DNA of 64,000 bases, taken from assembly GCF_000003815.2 (NCBI RefSeq), contig NC_049990.1, forward strand, positions 16,554,379 through 16,618,378. Direction: 5' to 3'. Below are positions 44,417 to 55,463 of the stretch, one piece after another. This DNA is from Branchiostoma floridae (lineage: Eukaryota; Chordata; Leptocardii; Amphioxiformes; Branchiostomatidae). Within the stretch, counting starts at the first letter, position 1, and every line of letters begins with the position of its first letter. A model generated the notes under the pieces. The model did no database searches and had not been told where the DNA came from. It saw nothing but the letters and a program-made list of their open reading frames with translations. Position numbers and translations under genes: made by a program.

Positions 44417-44860
44417 GCGTCGGTGTGCCACAATGGTCGGGTGTACGTTCGGCCCGAAAAGAAGAAGTTCCTGGGTTTGAACCCTTTAACATGATTCGAT
44501 CTTGTGCCCCTGGGTAGGGCGTTCGGCTAGAAACCAAGAGGTTCCTGACTTCGAACCCTTTAACATGATTCAATCTTGTGCTCTTGGGAAAGGCACTTAA
44601 AAGCGACTTTCCTCACAGTACTCAGGTGTAAATTAGTACCTAGCCGTGGCTAGGGCCGTCCCTCGGATAGGACATTAAATAGAGGTCCTATGTTTGAGCA
44701 AAGCCACACTTTGAGCACGTTAGTGATCTCAAACGTGTAGAGGTCATTCCCGGTGTGAGTGAGTCAATTATATCTGTCCGGATATGCAACTTGTACTGTT
44801 CAGAACAAACCTGTTATGCAATACAAAGAAACAAACAAACAAACAAACAAACAAAGCTAA
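44417..44860 (+). mobile_element. SINE with a tandemly duplicated tRNA-like head and (AAAC)n tail
   Basis: Two heads of about 70 bp follow each other, each ending GAACCCTTTAACATGATTC(A/G) ATCTTGTGC. A single body follows (CTTTCCTCACAGTACTCAGG, TAGGACATTAAATAGAGGTC, TCCCGGTGTGAGTGAG). The element ends in a simple (AAAC)n tract at 44823-44857. Confidence 0.7.
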
Positions 44861-45443
44861 CTTGTTGGTGTTCTACAGCCGTGTCCCATGTAGAGAAATG
44901 TTTATGACTACACATATACTTTATTTTCTTTCTTCTTTTTTTTCAGGTATGAAATACATAGAACACATAATGCTAAGACACATACATACATATACTTTAA
45001 AACATGCAGCTAGCTGTGCAGCAGACAATAAGAGTATGATACTAACTTCTTGACGCTGATTTCTTAGTATTGTTGAGTTTCAGTCTGTCATATTCTTTTG
45101 AACTGTCTTTTTCTATAATCGCACAACTCAAACGTGAGCTGTCGTTTGGCTGATTATTAGGGTGTATGGCTATTAGCCAAATAAACTGATCAAACTTACA
45201 AGACTCATTTCTTATTAATGAAATAATTTCTAATTGTTGTTTCCACACTATCGCTATCAACCCGTTGTTTTCCTGGCCCTTGTCCATCTACCAAATATCA
45301 TCAGCATCCATTCACATTTTCTCGAGTTGTGATGTTCACAGACACACAGACAGACACATGCATAATTGGCGCCGAAAATATAACCGTTTGGGTTAAAACA
45401 CATAACAATTATTCTGTCATCATGTTATTCAACGTAATACAAT

Positions 45444-45535
45444 TCACTCACTCACTCACTCACTCACTCACTCACTCACTCACTCACTCACTCACTCACT
45501 CACTCACTCACTCACTCACTCACTCACTCACTCAC
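45444..45535. repeat. (CTCA)n microsatellite
   Basis: About 22 perfect CTCA units. The SLTH-type ORF across it is an artefact. Confidence 0.98.
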
Positions 45536-46100
45536 GGCCCATAATTAACCACAATTAAGAGATATAAGCTATGGACATACTATTATTCTTAAGGTTTTCT
45601 TGAGGTTTATAGCTATGGCTGCAGAGATTTTTCGCTGAGTTCTGCAAATTCCAAAACCTGTTTTGTGTATTTTCTTAATAATAGATGTTTACATAGTATT
45701 ACAGAGTCGGTATCATTATTAAAGAGTTCACTGCGCTTATAATATATATAATTAGTTCTTTTTCAATGGACACCACTAGCTTCTCGCTTAAAGGATGGTC
45801 CTCGTGGTGTTAGAAGTGAAAGTGTTTGAATGATGAGAGTGAAAGTTTGTGTGTAAACTCCAGGTGGCCGCGCCAGACTGACCAGGTACACACTGGGCCG
45901 GTCAGTGGCTTTGGGAGATCAAAGTGGTCCGAGTGGTCAGTCAGTGGTCATTATTTAGCCCTCAAGGCACGGGAGGTTCGTGTCAGTTTAGATTGTCAAA
46001 TTTAACCATACATCAACAACTGTTTTGATAGGTTCCATGTAAAAAGTATGATATGGTATGTTGCCGTTGGTATTTAAAAGAGTGTGGATTTCTGTGTGTG
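45536..46100. other. Non-coding stretch
   Basis: AT-rich, then a short GC-richer patch (about 45860-45975) with repeated GGTCAGT words. No family is recognised. Confidence 0.4.
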
Positions 46101-46104
46101 TATG

Positions 46105-46375
46105 GGTGTTTGTGGCGTCGATGGTCGAGTGGTTGGCTACAGGACACAGGATCGAAAACGTTACCGGTTCAAATCCCGGCTAGACATTAGGTCCTTGGCA
46201 AAGGCACTTAACACAGCTTTCCTCACTCCATCCAGGTGTAAAAATGGCTACCTGACTTCGGTTGGGGAGGCAAAAGGCAGTGGAAGGAGAGGGATGGGGC
46301 TTTCCAATACCATATCCTAGACACAGTGGATAACAGCAACCCTCTGCCTCTACGGCCTCAAAATGCCTATGAAAG
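46105..46375 (+). mobile_element. tRNA-head SINE copy
   Basis: GGCGTCGATGGTCGAGTGGT (A-box-like) and CGGTTCAAATCCCGGC (good B box) are followed by CCTTGGCAAAGGCACTTAAC, CCAGGTGTAAAAATGGCTAC and a GAGAGGGATGGGGC tail. This is the best-preserved head of this subfamily in the window; 24886-25140 is a relative. Confidence 0.78.
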
Positions 46376-46416
46376 CATTCACTTTCTAGAACAAAGAGTC
46401 TGCTAGTTTTGTATTT

Positions 46417-46748
46417 CAGACATGGTAGAAGCTTAAGATGAAATGCACTTTACTGTTGATTGTGATATGTATGTCAATGATAGAAATACTAAAATAATAT
46501 TAATTACATAGAAAGTAGATTCCCTCATGAGTAGCACTGACAAGTTTAGATTCCTCATGCGTTTTGACAAACCAACCATTGCTAAACCCATGCAGTCCTA
46601 CATTTTCACCATTACCAAGAAGCGAGAAGAAGCCGAACTTCTGTATTAGACAGGATTTGTGATACTTTTATATGTATATATGTTCTGACTTGTTGTGTTA
46701 CTTAGCTCGGTTGGGCAAAACTGTACAATAAAGGTCTTCGTTCAATAT
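46417..46748 (+). repeat. Interspersed repeat, same family as 31975-32490
   Basis: CAGACATGGTAGAAGCTTAA, GAAAGTAGATTCCCTCATGA, GCGTTTTGACAAACCAACCA, CCTACATTTTCACCATTACC and AGCTCGGTTGGGCAAAACTG are in the same order as the copy in Shox intron 1. Confidence 0.75.
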
Positions 46749-46749
46749 A

Positions 46750-48010
46750 AAAGAAATATGCACACCAACATCATATCAACAAAAACAACAAGAAAAAATA
46801 TAACCTCTTACATATGGTTTGTTTTGACTGCTGTTCCAGCTAGACGACCGATTATAGTCAGCTTAATTGTATGATTGGCTTGAAGTGGACTAAATTATGG
46901 GTTACAGTCCCAGCCCATCCAGACAGAGTCGGTCTATTGGAATGTCTGTAAATTGTGTCAAGGCCGATCTGACCTTTAAGAAAATTTCTTAAGATTAAAT
47001 TAGAAAAGAAGTATGCAAAAGGACAAGGCTGGATGCTGGGTGAAAGATTTGTCTTGTGAAATGAAGTCTTTCCAGCACCGAACCATGCACTGGGCGGCGC
47101 ATATCTCCGTTTCAGTAGGCCTGGGCCACACAGCTTTGTGCAATCACTGCAGTCCACTGTGTGTTTAAATAGAAAAGCACTCTCCCAATGCTGAGTGCTA
47201 AGCAGAGAAAACATTCTTATTAAAGTCTCGGATGACTCGGCTAGGGATCGAAATCATGACCCATCAACTTCTTTTTCCCCCTACACAACAATGTAAAAGA
47301 TATTGTAAGCTATCTACCCTACCTAACCATTGCTAAGATTTCCAAACCCTAGACAAATACTTAACTAAATACCAATATCTTAACACATATAATTGCTATC
47401 ATTGTAGAACATTAGTAATTTCTTACCATTTCAAACAGTACCTTTAGTTAATCGTCTAGGCACATGAATTACTATATACCAGAACACTTCTACATATTGT
47501 CACCCACCAACTCTGCTTGGAGAGATGCTAGAATCCATTCCATGACACCGCAAGGGTTGTCATTGTCATCATTTGCAATGTTTCAATTCATTGTGATTAT
47601 ATGTCCAGGAGATGTGATACTTTGGAAATATTTTCTTTCAAAATGTTTCCAAAGTATTCGAAGGAATTCAAATAGATTTAAATTTCCATATTCAGCTTTT
47701 TTTGTTGAAAAATTGTTGTGGCTTAGATATTCTTTTGTTGAGCATGATTCAAACTTATTACAATTATTGTCTAAAGACCTTAGTGATCATTTGGAATGGA
47801 CTCTATCACATCTGTGCCGGTCAGTGCCCACCACCCCGTAACAAACCTGAGGTCACTCCGTCACTCCACACAAAAGGAGGGCTCAATCCTCTCTTATTGA
47901 ATCAATCGGAATAATGGACGTAATCGGCCACGCACGGACGCGCTATCTAATCCCAGATTCTTTTCCATTGACCCCAAAAGGAGGTCAGATTCAGAAACGT
48001 ATTTTGATTT
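46750..48010. other. Non-coding stretch
   Basis: No gene or repeat family is recognised. Short ORFs have no family resemblance. Confidence 0.4.
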
Positions 48011-48012
48011 AC

Positions 48013-48452
48013 CGTTGAAGCATTTTAAGTTCGCGAAGGTTTAATTTCGCGGTGAGAAGAAAAATTAAGTGTTCGCGGTGGTTTTAAATTCGCGATACAG
48101 TTGATGCAAATTCTTGCCCATGGGCTAATTGCAGGTAACATGAGAGATTCAGACAAAATAAAAAAAAAAATCAAATGTGTCTACTCTAGTCTAAAACAAG
48201 TAAAAGCTAACTCTAGGTCCTGGGTTATTGGGTTCGACTCCTTTTTCGAAGACAGTGGAAGGCGAAAGATCCCACATTTTCTATTATGTGTGGGTTTTGT
48301 GAAGTTAGAATGAGAATTGTTTTCTTTTATAGTTATGGGTACAAACTGTGCAGTAATGCAAGTCACCAAGATTTTAAGTTCACGTTGAATTGGTCACCAC
48401 AAAAACCGTGAACATAAATTCACCATAACAATCTCAAGAACTGCAGTATTCT
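48013..48452. mobile_element. CGCGAACTTAAA-type inverted-repeat element with nested repeat
   Basis: AAGTTCGCGAAGGTTTAATT TCGCGGTG and GTTCGCGGTGGTTTTAAATT on the left face CACCACAAAAACCGTGAACA TAAATTCACC on the right. They enclose a copy of the CGAGGGCTAATTGCAGGTAC family (48105-48315). It is related to 24179-24389. Confidence 0.65.
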
Positions 48453-48454
48453 CT

Positions 48455-49315
48455 AATAAGATGCGGCATGTTAACGTGTATTTTTGACAATTTGTCCTCA
48501 CCATTCCTCTACACATGGGAAAAAAACGACCAAATAAATATTCTTATCCAAAATCATACCAAAAGGCTGATTGCATGTACAGTCTCAGTTTGATATAACA
48601 ACGGTTGCAGTTTGATATAACGGATATAGGCGAACTAGTGTTATACCTTGTCTTGAGATCAGAAAAACCTAGAGCAGTCTTTTCGAAAAGCATGGGTGTA
48701 AACGAAATAAGCAGTACGTGTTGGTTTATTCAAAATGCCTTTAGATAATTATAAGGACTTCGTCCAAATGACAAGCTTGAAAATGTCGTAAAATCACCCC
48801 TTGGTGACATTTGATCGCACTGTCGTAAATCCACGTTCAATGATATAAACATGTCGCTCTGTTGAAATATTTACATTGCACATAAATAGCTATATCTACC
48901 ATCCTTTACGCAATTTGAGAAGGTGTCAAATTATTTCGTAATCATGTTCTTGTAAAATGTTCTTGTAAAATACAATCGCTGTCATCGCTAGCGTTTATCG
49001 ACTCCGTATCAAGCGACGACAAGAAAAGTTGAAATGAAAAATTGTCTAAATTGCTTTCGGTGCGATTCAACCCAGCGGTTGTCCTTAGATTACAGGTTTG
49101 GAACACAAACGCCTTTTTCGGCTATAATGATACACTCTGGTGTATAATATAGAGGCAGAACACATGGTATCCTAGCAACGGATTACAGAACTAACAGTGG
49201 GGGTGGTGGGGTGGTGATGAACAGACAGAATACGTGATGATGATTTTTTGCATTCGATCATTCTGATAGTTTTAGAAAACGTTGTAGAATTCTTACGTAA
49301 AAGTATGGAATGAAT
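48455..49315. other. Non-coding stretch
   Basis: A fragment of the CTTTATCC-type MITE is possible at 48590-48645 (AACGGATATAGGCGAACTAG). Nothing else is recognised. Confidence 0.4.
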
Positions 49316-49319
49316 ATGG

Positions 49320-49670
49320 TAGCATTAGAATGTATTTGTATCTGCATATAGCTGATATAACCGCCCTTCGGTGTAACACAGCAGCCTCTGTATCTGTATA
49401 GCCGGTATAGTCACCCTTCGGCGTAACACACCAGCTTCTGTATTTGTATCTATATAGCCGGCATAACCGCCCTTTGGCGAAACACATCAGCTTCTGTATC
49501 TGTATCTGTAAAGCCAGTATAACCGCCCTTCGGCGTAAAACATCAGTATCTGTATCTGTATAGCTGGTATAACCACCCTTCGACGTAACACACGCACACC
49601 AGCTTCTGTATCTGTATCTATACTAGGTATAACAACCTTTTGGTGTTACATGCCAGCTTCGCATGCACGC
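49320..49670. repeat. Minisatellite of about 58 bp units
   Basis: Six units of the form CAGCTTCTGTATCTGTAT, then ATAGCCGGTATAACCGCCCT, then TCGGCGTAACACAC. Spacing is 55-65 bp. The cysteine- and tyrosine-rich ORF on the minus strand is an artefact. Confidence 0.92.
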
Positions 49671-50160
49671 GGCAGCAGCTGGTTATATTGCAACGAACGA
49701 CCTGTCACACCTAATTTTCGCACATCTAACTGTTAGTGCCGTTTAAAGATATCCAATAAAAATGCTCCTATAGTATACCGTACTAGAGGGCAAAGAGTTC
49801 TATTCTACGATGCTTCTAGTGAAAAAAAAATAACTAAATCTTACAACACCTCGACTCTAGGTTGATAACTGTAATATTCAAAATAGGCTAGGCTGTTTAT
49901 ATTTTCTTGTCTTGACGATACATATTATACAATATCGCACCAACAATGCAACTAACCCGAATCAACGCTTATTGTATCATTTAAATGCAATTGCAAATTC
50001 ATCTTTTTTTAGCCATTTTTACAACAAAATTGGGACGCTGTAGATTTCCCGTTCATCTGTAGTGACATATGCCAGCACTTGACTGTTAAAAGTCAAGTAC
50101 AAGTCCCTTTGGGACGGCAAAGGGTTAAAAGGTTTTTTGAATAACAGAAACCATTGCCGC
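49671..50160. other. Non-coding stretch
   Basis: AT-rich; nothing recognised. Confidence 0.4.
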
Positions 50161-50162
50161 TA

Positions 50163-50388
50163 ACGGTAGTTCGCCTTTATCCGTGGGGTAACTTATATCC
50201 ATTGTTTTTAAGAACAGGGTATTTAGGGATGTCAAATCTACAAACGGTGGTTCCATTTGTAATATTTTTAAATATTGCAGATTGAAACAACAGCCCATCC
50301 GTCGACCTACGTAAATGTCATGTTTTCAAAAAGCAACGGATATAGGGTACCCCGTGTCCTCGGATAAAGGTGAACCAGCGTTATACAG
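50163..50388. mobile_element. MITE, GTTCACCTTTATCCGTGGGG family
   Basis: AACGGTAGTTCGCCTTTATC and CGTGGGGTAACTTATATCC at the left are inverted at the right (GGATATAGGGTACCCCG, GATAAAGGTGAACCAGCGTT). The core with AATATTTTTAAATATTGCAG is shared with 17600-17795. Confidence 0.85.
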
Positions 50389-50582
50389 CAGGCCTATTGC
50401 AATAGGAACTGAGTATGGTCAAGATTGTACTAAAGGCAACTAGGAACTAGTGTTTGACGTAATCTAAGCTTGACGAGATGTGACACAACTTCTTTGCTTG
50501 GTCTCACAATTTATTATCACTCTACCTAGATCTGTTCTGAGATCCTTGTTTTCTTGTCGATGAAAGTTGTCTCATTGATGTA

Positions 50583-50830
50583 CGTAGTAAAGTGGATAGC
50601 GGCCCTGCCTCTCGAACTGCTACATGTACTGAAGCCGTGAGTTCGAATCCAGGCTGTATCGTTCACCCGACATGCACGTTACCGGAAATGGTTGGAGCCC
50701 TTGCAATTGGGACGTTTTACGTGCTTGTCGAAAAGAAATAGGGGAATTTCCCCGTACGATGAACCTGTAAGCACAATACCTAGTGTCTGTCTTCTTTGTC
50801 ACAACCAGTGGGAGATTAGATCTTCTGTGA
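50583..50830 (+). mobile_element. tRNA-head SINE-like copy
   Basis: TAGTAAAGTGGATAGCGGCC has an A-box-like start, and GTGAGTTCGAATCCAGGC is a good B box at 50639-50655. The body is unlike the other SINE subfamilies here. Confidence 0.6.
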
Positions 50831-51640
50831 GACAGACTTGTTCGAGATCTATTCGCGTCAATTTTTTACATTTCAAGAAAAATTGTCAAAATATAATGTA
50901 GAAAGATTAAAACAGCGACTTTATTTCTGCATTTTGATCGTTCAGATACTACAATACATGCCTTTAATTCTTATAGCATCTCTTAACACCAGCTTGCTAA
51001 AACGTGTTACAGATGTTCAATTACAGGCGTACAACAACAAAAAAGGATTTTAACCCTAAAATATGCATTAAAAGGAAGCACACAACCACTCACTGCACCC
51101 ACACGGCCCGCATATACCCCCGGGCAAAATGCCCCGTACACTGCCCCCGTGCCCCACGGGACCTAATCCCTAGCGCGAGGCAAATCAACAATTTGCTAAC
51201 TCTAATTGTGTTTCTGACAGGGACTGAATAGCCAGTCTTCCAAACGTGATTGCGCTAGCACCAAGCGAAAGAATAGACCCCGGACACAACAATGGTAAAG
51301 TTTCATTAGAGCAAAAAAGTGCCAGAGAGTAGACGGGGTCCATTGGGTAAGAATAGAAGAATAGTACTAGGTTGATTATAGGTAAGCCCGCTGTTATGTT
51401 GAGATCGGGGTGTTCTGATTATAGCCCGGTGGTTATAGCACCAGAGTCTAGGCTTGACAACAAGAATGTGTGCGACAATAATGCCCAGGTCATTATCCAA
51501 CATTATCGCCCCGGGAGTCGGTTGGGAACAGACGGGGGATGGATTGAGGTAGAGGGGGGGAGAAGACAAGCTTCATTGGTACACAAAGAGGAAGTTATTA
51601 GTGGCGAGTGGACATGGGGTGAAAAACGGGATGGTTTTTA
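50831..51640. other. Non-coding stretch
   Basis: It includes a C-rich patch at 51110-51170. No gene or family is recognised. Confidence 0.4.
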
Positions 51641-52137
51641 TTAAGGCCACAGCAAGTAAATTTTATGGATAACATCCTTTGTAGACTCCAACTTTAATCA
51701 AGAAGAGCAAAAAAATAGTGAAGTTTATTTGTAAGTTCATGCCCGAGGGCTAATTGCAAGTACATGGTATAAACATAGGAGATATACAAGTGACAATGAA
51801 CTGTTATACACAATATTCTACTCTAATACTAGTGGTGAATTGGCTATTTCTAAACAGGTTAGGTTTGACTTCTTTTTTGGAAGCAGAGGGAGACGAAAAG
51901 CCCCATTTTCCCCTACAATTTCTGGGTTCTGCGATTTCAAGACAAAAGTGGCTTTCTGTTCGTCAGACCAGTAAAAAAATGAGATATTTAGAACAGATAC
52001 CATAAATGCTGTAACAAGTATTGAAGCGACAAAACATGGTATCACATCCAACAAGTCCTTTTTGTATCTAACAGGTGAACAAAGTGTGGTATACTGGTAT
52101 CACTTGCCAATTTAAAGTTGACAACTACAGTCTACCT

Positions 52138-52312
52138 TCCAAGCTGAGGTTATAGGATCCGGCTGTTTTTTTTACGTTTTTTTAGACGTTTTAATCCGGG
52201 TTTCTATTTTGTACTCTTTCTTGATGTTTCGCGGCCAGAAAGCCCGATAAAACGACTTAAAACGTAAAAAAAAGGTGGAGCCTAACCTCTGCTTGGAGAG
52301 TAACTACAGTCC
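52138..52312. mobile_element. Inverted-repeat element, TCCAAGCAGAGGTTAGG family
   Basis: The left half (TTCCAAGCTGAGGTTATAGG, TTTACGTTTTTTTAGACGTT) and the right half (AAAACGACTTAAAACGTAAA, GGAGCCTAACCTCTGCTTGG) are inverted copies around TACTCTTTCTTGATGTTTCG. A fragment lies at 42075-42215. Confidence 0.8.
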
Positions 52313-52599
52313 TCATAGTACGTTGGAGCTACTTTTACTATTGAACTAGTTTCACTTCTGCAACTACAGTCATGGTTGCATATACATGTACCTCAGTAGT
52401 GTCACTTGTACAAGTGCAATACATTTTCCCATTTGGTACTTACTCGTCGTTTTCACCAAAACATTTGACCCTCTAAACGCTATTTCCTGCATTTTGACGG
52501 GCAAAATTTGCTGGCAGACTATTTTGAAATCTGGATCGTCTGAAAAGCCATTTCCCGCATTTTGAGGGACAAAATTTTGCTGCCAGACTAACCTAAAAA

Positions 52600-52795
52600 C
52601 CTTTATCCGAAGGTAACCTATATTCGTTGTTTGTACAAAAAACATGTTTTGGAAAGTAGAGTCGACGGACGGTGGTTTAAGATCGGAACAATTTGAAAAT
52701 ATTGCAAATTTAAAACCACTGTCAGCAGACTTGTTTTTTTAAAGACAACGGATAAAGGTCACCCCACGGATAAAGGTGAACTAGCGTGTTAATGA
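52600..52795. mobile_element. MITE, GTTCACCTTTATCCGTGGGG family
   Basis: CCTTTATCCGAAGGTAACCT ATATTCGTTG at the left pairs with ACAACGGATAAAGGTCACCC and GGTGAACTAGCGTGTT at the right. The core (GAAAATATTGCAAATTTAAA) is shared with the other copies. The left terminus is truncated. Confidence 0.8.
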
Positions 52796-52880
52796 CATTT
52801 CTATTAGAAAAAAATCCTATCAGGCTAAATAAAATGAGCGCGCTGATGTCATCCATAAAATTCACTTGTTGTGGCCTAAA

Positions 52881-55320
52881 GTAAAAACAGAAGGTGACTA
52901 GAAAGTAGAGTAGACGTGACAGGGTTACGGTTGAATTAAAAGCCGTGTAGGCAACCGGGAGAATACAAGGTGGTGGGGAGGGGGGCACGGTGGGGTGTGT
53001 CGCCTCGAAACACTTCATTCTGACACTCGGAGCGATTGGATTCAGTCCGGGGTCTCTGTTAGATTACTAACGCAGGGCGTTGGGAGGAGACTGGCATTGT
53101 CAGACGTACACTTAGCTTTTTGAAGTGATGTCGGTCGCGGTGAATCAAATACCTGTCAACTCTGATTTCATGACAACATTTTCAATCCCTGGCAACATTT
53201 TTAATCCCTTTGAAAAGAGACTTCAATGCGTTTAACGTAGATTAAGGGAATCGTTCATAATTTGATCGCAAGGCCAGTAAGCTAAGCATACTTATAGTAG
53301 ATATCGCTCCTAGAAAACAGTAGTTGATGCAAGGAGAGGCCTAAATGCTAAAAAATGTTGTGTTTTCGAATACAGTCTTGAAAAAATAAGATCCGTCGGT
53401 AGGGATTTTTCGTGCGTTTTTAAAAAGGAATTTGGCCGAAGTCATCAAACAATTAACGTTACAGTTTAGCAATGTAAAACTAGAATACATCATGCATTTG
53501 TTTTTCAACATCGTATTGTTATTATACAGATGTTAATTATACGAGCATAAGTGCATCTATAAATGGAGCAAAGAAGCGCATATGTTTACCACACATTCTT
53601 ACCTAAATTGTACAAAGTCCATCTAATAACTAATAATTTGTTTTGAATTTCTACAGTCAGACGCTCGACCTAAAAAGGGCTAGAGTACACACGTTTTGTT
53701 ATGGTCAGTTGAAAAAAAGGAAACATGTAAATTTCCTCATAGCTAACAAGGGCTTTCGAAAATTTAAATCAAAGACAAAACTATAGATTGTGGTAATGTT
53801 TGAAGCGTATGTGGAATCAAGTTTTACATTGTAATACTTGTATAACGACATGCAATGAGTGAATGCGTCATTGTTGCATTGTAGAAAAGCTGTAGGTTGT
53901 TCACATCAAGCCAGATCTATTGGTTCAAGCTACAAAAAATGAGGGACCATTGTGTGAGGTGCGCTGTTTGTAAATGCATGAGATATCACATCGTGAACCT
54001 AATGTGCTAAATATACATACAATTACAAATGTCAATGAAATGAAGATTTTGTTATCCAAAATGTTTCCAATTGCAATTTCATCCGTTAAAAATGCCTGAA
54101 CAACCTGGACGACTAAAAACGATCACAAACAACCACAAATAGGTCTAATATACAGTGTAAATGGGACAGGAACCTTGTCTGACGCTATGGTTCTATTTTC
54201 TATGCAATCATGAATAGAAAACGCACAACAATTCTTAAGTATCCACCAGCTTTTTCGAGCTATTCAACTCGTTTCAAGGCAGAAGACGCATTGCATACGT
54301 GCATGTATGGAGACTGAAAACACTTTGTATCTAACGTTTTATATAGAAGTATCATTAGTAGAATGATATAATAATTGTGCCATGCTTTAAGAACTAATTG
54401 CATTCATCGTATTTTCTCTGTCGGGCTGAAAAAGGGTTTACAAACTTCCCATGCTGCACGCAGAACCCCAGAATATCCCATGAACACCGGTACCATGAAA
54501 CAAGCAGAACTTGAAAGAACAGGACGTTTTTGAATTAGCCATAATTGCATAGAAAATATATCAAGAGCACCACACAAGTTCCTTGCCCCATGTATGAGAC
54601 CCGTTTGTGGTGTGGCTAACGTTACAAATTCAACTCAAGTGTACATAATAAACACACATGATCTGTTAATCAACCTTTTGAAAACTGTGTCTGACCTAAA
54701 AGAAAAATACGACTTATATTTTAGATTACTGTCCTGAAAAAAATAGGGACGGTAGTTAGGTAGTGATTCTCTTATGGTGGTCTCTTTTGTATCATCTTAT
54801 TCCGTATTGCACACTTATAAGTACTACAGTCTTCGTTGTCATTTATTCATTTGCGCAGAGTCATAGCTTGTAACTGTGTTATAGACTCACTGAAATAATA
54901 CCAGCCAACTAACGCACCACTAACTCAGGAAAAATCCATAGAAACACATGGTTGTTACAGCACCTAAATAACTTAATTCAAATAGATAACGAAAAAAAAG
55001 TAACGTCAATCAATAATAACGTCTCATTTTTTTTTTTTTTTGATTGCCAGGGTGGGTCACGTACCCGGAAACATGCTAGCCCTACTCAAAGTTATTGTGG
55101 GGATGACCAAGTCAGCACCAAGGAGAGGAATGGCGTCACAAGCTGTCAAGCATATCCTACTTCCTACCATGGTTTATCAGTAAACTACCCATCTATTTTC
55201 TGGGGGGCTGATCAACAGAATAAAATGCAATGATCGATCTATTTAGACTCAACGTCTGACAGAAAGGGGCGGGAAAGATAACTTTTTCTTATTTTCCTGA
55301 CCTCCAAAAGAGGGGGGCTG
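52881..55320. other. Intergenic stretch upstream of Rsrc1
   Basis: AT-rich, with no gene or repeat family recognised. Confidence 0.4.
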
Positions 55321-55463
55321 ACCTTTCATTGACCTCCCATCATCCCTAGCAAACCAAGATGGCGGCCTCCACAAAAAAATGAAACGATTTTCGTGCGTTT
55401 TCTTTCGCGTTTTCTCGCCTTTAAAGTGGATGGATGCTGTGTTTAAATGTGTAATTAAACACC
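55321..55463 (+). promoter_or_regulatory. Rsrc1 core promoter/5' UTR with YY1-type motif and short upstream ORF
   Basis: CAAGATGGCGGCCTCC (55355-55370) is a strong match to the YY1-type AAGATGGCGGC element, which usually lies at or just after the start site of housekeeping genes. If transcribed, its ATG (55359-55361) opens an eight-codon upstream ORF (MAASTKK and TGA at 55380-55382), 82 bp before the Rsrc1 ATG. There is no TATA box. The TSS position is inferred. Confidence 0.6.

Larger units (their letters stand above)
51645..52880. mobile_element. Long inverted-repeat element of the ATGGATGACATCC family with nested insertions
   Basis: The left end AAGGCCACAGCAAGTAAATT TTATGGATAACATCC pairs with the right end GATGTCATCCATAAAATTCA CTTGTTGTGGCC. 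Nested inside are a CGAGGGCTAATTG-type repeat (51735-51960), an inverted-repeat element (52138-52312) and a CTTTATCC-type MITE (52600-52795). Confidence 0.7.

Noticed and set aside
45329-45544. ORF with SLTH repeats
   Set aside because: It is a read-through of the (CTCA)n microsatellite; no gene context.
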